From assembly GCA_002286715.1 (NCBI GenBank), contig NSJX01000023.1, forward strand, positions 277,152 to 341,151: a DNA stretch of 64,000 nt, written 5' to 3'. A program made the position numbers and the translations under genes. The stretch is from Dentipellis sp. KUC8613. Its lineage: Eukaryota > Basidiomycota > Agaricomycetes > Russulales > Hericiaceae. This document shows positions 55,465 through 64,000 of this stretch, piece by piece. Within the stretch, counting starts at the first letter, position 1. Every line of letters starts with the position of its first letter. The notes beneath the pieces were generated by a model. That model saw only the letters and a program-made list of their open reading frames with translations. It had not been told where the DNA came from and ran no database searches.

Positions 55465-57630
55465 ATGAATCGACCAGGTAACCGCTGGAACTCGAGACAT
55501 ACTCCCGAAATCCCAGAAATGTTGACCTCGCGTCCAGGACAACCACCACAGCGTCCCCCGAGCCTCGGCCCCAATCCTGGCATTGGAGGCCCCTTCCGAG
55601 GGCCATTTGCTTCGTACGGGATGCCACCACGGAACGCCATGCCTGGCTATCCCGGCCTACCCAACCATCGGACGACACAGAACGTCTTACCCCAGCCGTC
55701 GCCCGGCTTTGCACAACAAAGAACGCCGGGATTCCCTTTCGGCGCTGGTCTTCAGCAGCAACAGTCCCAGCAATCGCAGTCGCAGCACCAACACCAGCAG
55801 GTGCCACTACAGCAACATGGGCAGCAGCCGCCGAACCAGCCGTCAGCCGCACACTCAAATCTTCCGCCACATCTCTCGCAGACTAATACGCCGAGCATAG
55901 GCGGCACCGCTCCATCCGTGTCGTCGGCGAGCGAAGTGGGCCTTGATCCGAACGATTTTCCCGCACTAGGATCGACACCCGCGACCACGGCCAGCGTGCC
56001 GTCGAATAACAACGGGAACGGGGGTGGCGGGGTGTCAACGAGCTATGCGAGTCAGGCGGGGACGGGGGTGCCGCCAGGGACGAGTGGGAGCTTGCAGACG
56101 CCGGGCCCGGTGGCGAACCAGTCGCGAGACTTCACGGCGGACGACTTCCCCGCGCTGGGCGGCCCCACGTCACAACAGCAACAGCAGCCGTCGCAACAGC
56201 TGCCTTCATCGCAGTCGCAAAATCCGGACAGCCATCCACCAGGATTGAATGGGCTACACAGCGATCAGTCGCGGCAGGGGCTTATTGGGTCGATGTCAGG
56301 GGCGATGGGGTCGCAGCAGCTGCAGAGTGGGCAGCAGCAGCCGGGGTTGTTGAATCTGGGTCCGAGATCAGGGATGCTTTCGACTATCCAGCCAGAGTCA
56401 GAAAAGCAACGGGTGCGTCGCGTCGCGTCTCATACAGGCCTCCGTCTCTAACCTCTCATCTTCCCATATCGCCTTTCTTCGTTCCCATTACTTTCACCTT
56501 TAAAAACGACGTTCAGAATTTCAACAACCTGAAATTGGGCGCAGCAAATCACGTTGCGGCATGGAACTCGCCAAACGCGAATCCGGGCCAGCAGGCGTCT
56601 GCGTACCCGCCCAATTTCCAAAACGGTGGCTCGCAGCCCCAGAACCACCAGCAGCTCAACGCGCCGCCAGGCGTGCCCCATCCGACAACAATATCACAGC
56701 AACAACCGCCAGGCCAGCAGCCACCGCAGCCCCAAGGACAAGCGATCGCCGCAGGCGGCCAGTCGCAGTTCCCAGGGAATGGTGCAGGACCCGCCGCGGG
56801 CGAGGCAGCGAATCACCCACCGCAAGGCGCTGCAAATGCGTCAGGAGGCGTGCTCCCGCAGACACCAGCACAGCAGGTGCTCATGTCTGCGGCGGACCGG
56901 TGGGGGCTGCTGGGCCTGCTTGCCATGATCAAGAGCGCAGATCCGGACCAAACTCTGCTCTCTGTCGGGACAGATCTCGGCACAATGGGGCTTGACATGC
57001 AGAATCAGGGGTAGGCGTCGTGATTTCCGTCTGGGGCTATGGTAGGACTCATAATAAGGAGATACAGGAATCTCTATTCGACATTCATCACGCCGTGGGC
57101 GGACTCATCAGCGGCGCATTCAGTCGAGCCTGATTTTCATCTACCCGCGTGCTACAACGTCCAGCCGCCGCCACCTGGCCCGAATAAGGCAGCCGCGTTC
57201 AGCGACGAGACGCTCTTCTTCATGTTCTACTCTTCGCCAAGGGACGCACTCCAGGAGGTGGCCGCACAGGAGCTGTAAGTCCTATCCGGTCTTAGCATGG
57301 CGCATGGCCCTCACAATGTCCGTTTTTGTTTCGTGTTTCAGCTTCAACCGAAACTGGCGGTACCATAAAGACCTGCGGCTGTGGCTCACAAAGGAGTCGG
57401 GTACGACACCCTCGCAGAAGGTCCCTGGCGGCGAGCAGGGCACGTACACGTTCTGGGACCCCGACAACTGGGGCAAGGAGCGCAAGGAGATGACCGTGCT
57501 GTACTCGGACCTGGAGGAGAAAAGCCAGCCTGCATTCGCGCCGGGCCAGACGCTGCAGCCCACTGCACAACAGCCGGCCCTCGCAGCGCAGCGCGGGGCA
57601 TTCCAGGGCGTGGGGATCGCGGCGATGTAA
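55465..57630 (+). CDS. NOT2: CCR4-NOT complex subunit 2 (NOT2 / CDC36)
   Basis: A core subunit of the CCR4-NOT deadenylase complex in mRNA decay and transcription control. It starts MNRPGNRWNSRHTPEIPEML. The N-terminal half is Pro/Gln/Gly-rich with two DFPALG motifs (LDPNDFPALGS and ADDFPALGG) as in other NOT2 proteins. The middle has FNNLKLGAANHVAAWNS, then ADRWGLLGLLAMIKSADPDQ and LLSVGTDLGTMGLDM. The C-terminal NOT-box is NLYSTFITPWADS, FHLPACYNVQPPPPGPNKAA, FSDETLFFMFYSSPRDALQE and FNRNWRYHKDLRLWLTKESG, ending QGVGIAAM. At least three introns (around 56412-56517, 57012-57067 and 57276-57341) are seen. Confidence 0.93.
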
Positions 57631-58917
57631 GCCTCTATGGACATGGCTCCGTCTTCGTCCCCGTCTTCTGTTATCCCCGAACGTTCCACCGTTTATCTTT
57701 GACCTTGACATGCCTCTGCTTTCCCATTCCAATCCTTTCGTCTATCTGTCAATTCCGTCCCCGTCCTTGTCCCGTCGTCGATCTTCGTATTCCACCCCCA
57801 CTTGTGCTCGCCGCATGTTTTTGTGGTGCCGTACTGTCGTACTCTTGTATCTCTAATATTGTGTTCATCACCTTAGCAAGCTTGTTGAAAGCATAGCACC
57901 CATATCTGCTTCAGTCATACTGTGCCCGATTTTCACCGTCCCGCTGGGGCGCTGCTTTACTGGATGGGCGACCCATCGATGTTATTTGCCCCGGCGCCAC
58001 GAGCAGGAGATCATTGATACGTTCTTTATGCTTTGCCACAGTCGAAAGACTGAAACAATATATGGTGGCAGCGCTCGGCGGTAAGCAGGAGCCCAGGGAC
58101 AACTGCCGCCCATTGCGCGCCCGTTCGTATGGGCTCAGGCTGCAAGATCAAATTCTATACACTCGTGCACGGATCTGTCTTGCCTTTACCACACGCGATG
58201 TGCATACGGTCGCTCGAGCGTCTGGGCGGTTCATACTGGGAGAGGGTACGTAGCCCCGAACCTAGCTGCCGTGAGAAATTTGACTTGTTTGCAGCCGGTC
58301 GGTTGTGCTTTCCGAATGCGATGAAAAACGCTTTTACCTCCTCAGACATGTGCACCTTGCTCACTGTTCGACGTAGCTCCAGGGTAAAACATACGGCCAT
58401 TGCTTCGAGATCACCGGTCGCCCATCTTCAAGATTGTGATGCAGAAGGCATACCCAACCTAGTAATCTTCGTCGTCCACGTGAACAAGAGGTCTATACCA
58501 GGCATCGATTCTTCCCGCCATTTCTCCATGACACAATTAACGCCTTCCTCACTGGGCTCGGGTTGCCATGTGGATACAAAAACGAGGATTCTCGAAGCCG
58601 ACATCGACCGCTTTGGCCGTAACAGCGTCTATGCGTGGCATGCGGCATGTGGCGACAAAGGTGACCATTTCCGGACTGATCAGCCGTCTTGTGTTGACCT
58701 CTTGCGTCGACCAAGACAGCCTTGTTCTTTTTCTTCTCGCCGGCATTGTAATCTCAGGAACAAGAGTCCTCTATATGGTGACCATAGTGTCTCCCGTGGC
58801 TTGTCGTTGGTATAAGTACGATGGCGCATGAGGCTCAGCAGCGTCACCATCGCATATCTCTCACCCCCGTGCACTATCCACCAGATCGCCTCACATCCTG
58901 CACGCTCCTCGTCGAGA
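57631..58917. other. Region with a possible unrecognised minus-strand gene
   Basis: 57631-58150 has no coding signal. Between about 58760 and 58155 the minus strand has protein-like frames in pieces (SWSTQEVNTRRLISPEMV, AVTAKAVDVGFENPRF and SKVHMSEEVKAFFIAFGKHN), separated by possible introns. I could not assemble a consistent gene or recognise a family. Confidence 0.3.
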
Positions 58918-59844
58918 ATGCAGAACATTCATGCCCCCAGCTCTATATACTCGCCTCAGCCTGTCCCCTGGGGTCAGACGCCTACCGTTCGCCAAGCAAC
59001 CTTATCACAATGGACAGCGCAGCTTATCGATGCAGAGCGTCCGACCCCAGCCCCACAGCCCGTTCGGCCCAGTCAAGTGTGAGCCGTCTCCTATTGTATT
59101 TTATATCATTGTTACCCCCGGTTCTTATATGGGATCTCATAGGAAGAAACTGAACATCGTCCCTATCGTTCCTCGGGGGACTTGCGGAGTCTGTGATCAC
59201 GAGCGTCGCAGCTGTGTCTGTCCTGGGAAGAGTGATTCTTTCTACCTGCCAGATAAACCTAAAAGGTCCGTATACAGCCTTCGTCCACATCTCGCGTGTA
59301 CTGAAGCAGGGTCATCTCTAGAACGCTTCCAAGCTACCAGACATATACACCAACGAGTCTATGTAGCCCCATGATGGACTGCCAGGACACTCCTTCTTCA
59401 GAGGACGACGAAGATGCTGACGCCGAGGCTGATGACGACGCCATACTCTCCGACGGAGAGACAACGTGGGCAGCTGGCTCAACTCGTGTGTCTCTCCAGC
59501 AATACAACTCGGACTACGAAGCACATATCCGGCATATGTACTCTGGCATCTCAGAACCGCCGCCGCGCGAGCTCGTGCGCGGTCTGGTTACGGTCATCGG
59601 CGACGACGGGCAGCCGCGGAACATTGAGGTTCCCTTGGGTGTCAGGTCTCCGGGCTTCGTCTCATCCGACGTGGAGTCTGCACGCTGCCCTCCTACACCC
59701 GTCAGCCCTCCTCCGTCTGCGCGTGTCCTGAGGCCACGGCCTGCTGGTATGGGGAGAAATCACTCTTCTTCTGGTGCTTCTGGACGACTTGGACATGTAG
59801 ACCCTCCAACTGCTCTGTCATCTCACCGGCGGCGCAGAGTTTGA
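58918..59844 (+). CDS. Hypothetical acidic protein with a short Cys cluster
   Basis: Exon 1 reads MQNIHAPSSIYSPQPVPWGQ; an in-frame Met at 58828 is possible. It continues LSQWTAQLIDAERPTPAPQP to a GTGAGC donor at about 59080. Exon 2 (about 59143-59262) has KKLNIVPIVPRGTCGVCDHE then RRSCVCPGKSD, with cysteines spaced C-x2-C-x7-C-x-C, a possible metal-binding knuckle. Exon 3 (about 59370-59844) is very acidic (SSEDDEDADAEADDDAILSD), then YNSDYEAHIRHMYSGISEPP and RGLVTVIGDDGQPRNIEVPL. It ends in a basic run, SHRRRRV. The reading frame is consistent across both joints. Family not recognised. Confidence 0.5.
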
Positions 59845-60760
59845 GATATGAGGTATCTTGTGCTTCCGCTGCTGCTTGTCGGGCTTGTACTTGTGCATCT
59901 CAAGAACCAATGCATATTCATCGAATTCTCTGCGGGTCAGAGCTATGATCCGAATGTCAGCGCGTATGTAACATTGCTCATCGCCCGTAGCTTCGGACTG
60001 ACTCATCCTCTTTCAGAAATGACATTACCTGAGTATAATTGTATACACCTACTATCATACACTCTTTATCAAACTACAATGTAACTCTCCTTAAATTGCA
60101 ACATCTGATTTACTACTTTTGAATCCTCAGAAGGAGTGCAAGGAGTGCAAAGTTCAAAGCGGGTTCACTGCTGGCGCGATGATCCCCGCGCTCTAGCCGA
60201 CGCCAGTTCTTCAAATGGACTGACTAGCTGGGTACCAGCCCTTTTGCGAACGTGTGCTACTCTTGGTGCGCGGAAATTTCTGAAACGAAAGCAAACGATT
60301 CGAAAATGCGACTGACTCGGTGACGAGTTATTGTTCGAACCCCTCATCTCGCATGATTTGTACGGCTGTCTTGAGAAAAAAAAATTCATGTCGAAAACAT
60401 TATTGTATCGTGCTGCGTACTATAGGATCTGTGTTTCACCTATGCGCCGCGGAGACACAGCTGCAGACCATCAAGAGGAGAAGCAGGAGCAGGATCCGGA
60501 GTAGGCACTAGTAGGCACCGTCCAAGAGAATGGATGGGATTAGTAAGCGATACGATTCCACGCATATTTATAGGCTCGCCACTCCGTAGGACATGTACAG
60601 GCAGTTCCTAGCTTTTGTCATTCCGCCACCTACGCCGAAAACATGGCGAGTCCATATAAGGAAGTTTGCTGACCTAATCGCCGCGCCTCGTCTCTGGACT
60701 CGCCGACGCCGGCGAGATTGTGGACGGCGGACAATGAATTGATAGTAAACAAAGAACAAA
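59845..60760. other. AT-rich intergenic region
   Basis: No gene is supported. It contains an AGGAGTGCAAGGAGTGCAA duplication near 60130-60150 and an A9 run near 60375. Confidence 0.45.
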
Positions 60761-61544
60761 TTGTATTCAACCCTCATCGTTACCTCCTACCTGCTCGTCG
60801 CCGCTACCGACATCCCGCCCTCGCGCTCACCGTCTCGCTCGATGTCAACGTCTCGATCTCGCATCACGGGCGCCAGAAGCCACGTCACGTCAGAGGACCT
60901 CGGCATTACTCCATTTGGATTACACGATCTCGCCACAGCCCGGCCCGCGAAATCGAAGCCTGTACACACTGCACGACCCTGAGGACCGTCGGGGGGGGGG
61001 CAGGAGCTTTGAGTGGGATCCCGTGAAGGATGCAACGAATGGTGGGCGATGCTGACGGTGCTTCAACAGTAGCTTCGAGGTGAGTACAACAGGAATTGTA
61101 TCGAATTACGGAAACATAAAGAGGAAACAAACATCTTCTGAAGAGTACGCGCGCTCGTAGCGCCCACAGCCACGATCCCATCAGCATCACCCCCGCCGCT
61201 TACAGCACCTGGGCGCGTGCACAGCCCGTCGCATGCGCCCGAAATCGCGCCCCCGCCCGCGACGGCGCCTCCCGTAGTGCAACATGCGCCCCGCAAGAAG
61301 GCCGTGTTTGTGTCTAGACCTGCCGTCGCGCCTCCGCCCACGCCTGCTCCCGCTGCTGCACTCGCGCCCGCTCCCGCGCTCACTTCCGTGCCCGTAACTG
61401 GGCAGATCATGCACCCCGCGTTCATTCCGTCGCCCCCGCCGCATATGCTGTGCCCCCCCTCCCGTACTCTACTACCCGCCACCCGGCTATCCATACCCAA
61501 TGTACCGGGGCTTCACAGCTCCTTATCCCCCTCTTCAGATGTAG
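60761..61544 (+). pseudogene. Pro-rich hypothetical gene, frame-broken at homopolymers
   Basis: Protein-like frames appear in order. First is a Ser/Arg-rich start (MSTSRSRITGARSHVTSEDL). Next, after a G10 run at 60991-61000, comes a frame containing RSFEWDPVKDATNGG. Then a Pro/Ala-rich exon (about 61160-61460) has APGRVHSPSHAPEIAPPP and MHPAFIPSPPPHML. After a C7 run at 61453-61459 the sequence shifts frame into VLYYPPPGYPYPMYRGFTAP and stops at 61544. The tail is clearly protein-like only in the shifted frame. The breaks may be sequencing errors or true decay. No function. Confidence 0.35.
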
Positions 61545-61827
61545 TTTACATATTTTTTCCACCGCTTAATTGTTGTATTTCACCCAATACATGTTGTTTT
61601 GTTCTATCTCCTACAGAGGGACTTCGTAATCGTGGCATGAAGCCCTCAGCGCGCCAGATCCAAGGACCCAGATATTCGGTGTGGCCTCCGGACCCTCGCC
61701 GACGCGTCCGAAGAGTTGTGGCGCGGTGCGCCTCGTGTATTTCCTTTTTGAGACTGACGCGTCCAGGCACGGGTGGCGGAAAGACGCCAACTGCAGTTCC
61801 TCCCACCCGCGACTGGCATCTGCCATA

Positions 61828-62625
61828 ATGTCTCGTCCGCTTCAGCTCGTCGCCCAGAACCCTTCGGTGGGCCGCTTGTCTAGATCTAACCCCCCCACGA
61901 TTCAGAAGCTCATCGACAACGAAGTTTGCATCGAGCAGCTACGAGCCTGGCTGCAGCAAAATGTACCCTTCAAAGACCTCAAAGCTATGCACGAGCAAGC
62001 TACAGCTGAATTCAACTGTAGACGTGACATGTATCCGAGTGATCCAACAGTTTGTGGAGACTCTGAGTTGGCGAACTTTTGGCGTAAATTCGACAATATC
62101 AATTCGCAGAAACCGACGACTCCCATTGAGCATGTTAAAATTTATTCTCCGCTCCGTGTTAATCGTAAGGCTTTACTCCTACTAGTCACATGCTGCACTT
62201 GTTCAGCCGCTCTTTTGTTTCTCAATGCATGATGAACCAGGAGCTCAGGAATGAGGGACCGGGATGGATGGCCACAGTGGATAAAGAGGTGTAAGTACGA
62301 CATTGTGTTTCTCGCACTAAATCGAATATTTATACAATGAATTCTTGTCAGGATGAGGATTTTGATCGAGCAAGGACTTGCCAAGCCTCGTCAACCACAT
62401 CCTGAGACCTCGGAGGCGCCTCTACTTCGATGGCTCGGCAAGACGCTCACGGTCAACAGGAATGGCGTCGCAAAGCAATACCTGGTTGCAGACGCGGTGT
62501 CGTCCGCCATGAGAGGGTCCCACTTTGTGCTTCAGAATTCGCAGGACAGATCTGATACCCTCACGGTGCCCAACGATCAGCTTGAGGAAATGGTGCTGCA
62601 GAACACTAGCACTCAGGGCGCTTAA
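61828..62625 (+). CDS. Hypothetical protein, unrecognised
   Basis: Exon 1 opens MSRPLQLVAQNPSVGRLSRS and continues PPTIQKLIDNEVCIEQLRAW, PFKDLKAMHEQATAEF and SELANFWRKFDNINSQKP up to about 62157. A later exon contains MMNQELRNEGPGWMATVDKE and joins, across a clean GTAAGT...CAG intron (62293-62351), to MRILIEQGLAKPRQP, PLLRWLGKTLTVNRNG and a C-terminus ending STQGA at 62625. The joint after exon 1 is unclear: the best donor GTAAGG is one phase off, and a weaker GTTAAT donor fits. Globular-looking, no signal peptide, family not recognised. Confidence 0.5.
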
Positions 62626-63905
62626 TCCGCTGTCTCAACGACTCCCATCTTTCCGTGTGCTCATAGTGCCGACACAGACATAAATTGTGTCGTGTATCAT
62701 TACCATGTGTATTCTATAATATCATACTATTTTCTTGTCTACAGAGTGAACGTCTGGAAAGATTGAGCTGGGCTCGTCAAGACGACGTGCGGTGACGCGT
62801 CGAACCTGCCGATGCAGGTATTCGAATATGCCTCAGGCTTCTTCGTCGTACATGGCATCATCGCTACACTATGCAAAACCATCATGGTTAGCCTCCTCTT
62901 TGGCTGGATCTCACCAGACCCTCATATCTCGTGTCTCGTGGAGGAGGGCGGCTCGTGGGAGGTCAACGTCGTCTCCTTTGTGTCGACGCTTTTCCGGATC
63001 CGCCCATGGAGGGCGCTAATCCTGTCGGCGCCTTCCGCGATGCCACACTCCTGCCCTCGCGTGCACTTCCCTTCCACCCGGAAGTGGTGTCAGTGAGCAC
63101 AGGGATCGAGGAGGACGTCGCAGATGACTAGGACGGGGCGCGACCACTGCGGAAAATGAGCATAATCCGGGACGCGACGGCTCTGTCAAAAACGCCCGTC
63201 CGAGATTGCAAAGCACTGACGCGGTTTGATGCGGACAAACCCGTGTGGCTACCTCGAGCAGCATGACCGAGACGACAATATGATACTCACGATGTGCGAG
63301 GATTGACAAGGATGGTGAGGATACGGGCACTGGATTTCATTGTACGGTCCGGTTCTATGCCGGTCTGCGAGGTTGGCCACTGCAAGTGTGCGCGTCAAAG
63401 TGTCCGAAAGACTCTGTTATGCGGATAGAAGGAGATTGCCACTCCTACCCACTCGATTGCCCTTTCGCGAGTTGGCCGTGAGACTCGGAAGCAAATTCTA
63501 TGAAGTTGTAGTCGTGACTACTGGAGGCGCCCGCGCCGCTATACAATTAGACAGCTACTAGAAAAGAAAGCGTTTCGTACATACATTGTCGTGCCTCTAC
63601 CGTCCTCTGAACTGGTCCAATGGAGTAGAACATCAAAGGGACTCGAACTGAAAGGGAGGGAGAGTAGTACGCGCGGTCACATGACTGACCGTATTCAACT
63701 CCGCTTCCTTTGTTCGAGCCAAACTCCGCCGCGTCTCTGGGTCGCAGTGGACCACAACTGTTGAATTCACTTTGTTGAATTCACTTTGACTCGCAACAAT
63801 AGCACCGTCCACATCTGACGGCCACAATACACTTCTATAAAGGACGAGCGAACGCCCCAGGTCAGTATCATCCTCTTCGCTTCCTCACTCACTGAACGAC
63901 CGACC
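62626..63905. other. Region without a confident gene
   Basis: A plus-strand frame at 62812-63096 has a hydrophobic segment (FFVVHGIIATLCKTIMVSLL) and might be a membrane-protein exon, but it lacks a consistent continuation. A GTTGAATTCACTTT duplication lies at 63761-63788. TATAAAGGAC at 63836 looks like the TATA box of the next gene. Confidence 0.35.
63836..63842 (+). promoter_or_regulatory. Likely TATA box
   Basis: TATAAAG lies about 70 bp upstream of the start codon at 63906, followed by a CT-rich leader (63865-63900). Confidence 0.45.
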
Positions 63906-64000
63906 ATGGCCTCCCTCCAGGCCGGGAACGTTACTAGTCCTCGTACACCCCCCCGTCAGGGTCAGAGTCTTCCTGGTCCTTCTATCAGTAAGCGTCGTTC
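63906..64000 (+). CDS. First exon of a gene running off the right edge
   Basis: ATG at 63906 opens MASLQAGNVTSPRTPPRQGQ and continues SLPGPSISKRR to the window end. The start has a good context (GACCATGGC), a TATA box and a pyrimidine-rich leader. Ser/Pro-rich and disordered; no family can be named from 31 residues. Confidence 0.5.
   Translation, partial: MASLQAGNVTSPRTPPRQGQSLPGPSISKRR

Noticed and set aside
63630..63660. Possible tRNA T-arm (GTTCGAGTCCC on the minus strand)
   Set aside because: No paired T stem, D arm or acceptor stem can be built around it.

Overview
The window is nuclear DNA of a filamentous basidiomycete, most likely an Agaricomycete (a wood- or litter-decay mushroom). 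Evidence: gene-dense GC-rich sequence, genes on both strands, many 50-90 bp introns with GTRNGT donors and YAG acceptors, a eukaryotic tRNA-Gly, and several proteins of basidiomycete type (a kinase-like protein with the 'HEQRIVH' signature, a FIST-like protein, cytosolic formate dehydrogenase, HMG-CoA synthase). I cannot name the species. All exon boundaries were placed by eye.

Layout, left half. 0-14.5 kb: a decayed member of a local gene family at the left edge, then an aldo/keto reductase, a secreted PEBP-like protein, a small one-helix protein, a TA-flanked inverted-repeat element and HMG-CoA synthase. A second family member follows, and then a second aldo/keto reductase in the opposite orientation with the same intron positions. 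15.7-28 kb: an S9-type serine peptidase, a FIST-like protein, a kinase-like protein lacking catalytic residues, and the nuclear-exosome nuclease RRP6. 28-35 kb: five small or uncharacterised proteins. 35.9-37.2 kb: tRNA-Gly(GCC) and a secreted proline-run repeat protein with dibasic sites.

Layout, right half. 37.7-42.4 kb: two further members of the family flank formate dehydrogenase. 42.6-43.4 kb: a second TA-flanked inverted-repeat element that contains a 600-base assembly gap. 44-49.4 kb: a Gln/Pro-rich nuclear-type protein and an epsin (ENTH domain). 50-54.3 kb: a GH20 beta-N-acetylhexosaminidase gene broken just before its catalytic GGDE motif by a 2.04-kb LTR element. That element has identical 261-bp LTRs, a 4-bp target-site duplication and a single long ORF. 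54.4-57.6 kb: the divergent pair RPC9 (Pol III subunit) and NOT2 (CCR4-NOT subunit). 58-64 kb: poorly recognised genes, and the first exon of a gene that runs off the right edge.

The housekeeping genes (RRP6, RPC9, NOT2, epsin, HMGS, tRNA) form no pathway cluster. The accessory signal comes from three sources: the four-locus family with its shared upstream motif, the fresh LTR insertion, and two small TA-flanked inverted-repeat elements. The family reads CLITNE ... RADW ... W-T-x-V-P ... HPYFVI and looks like an HNH-nuclease-derived protein whose expected histidine is replaced.
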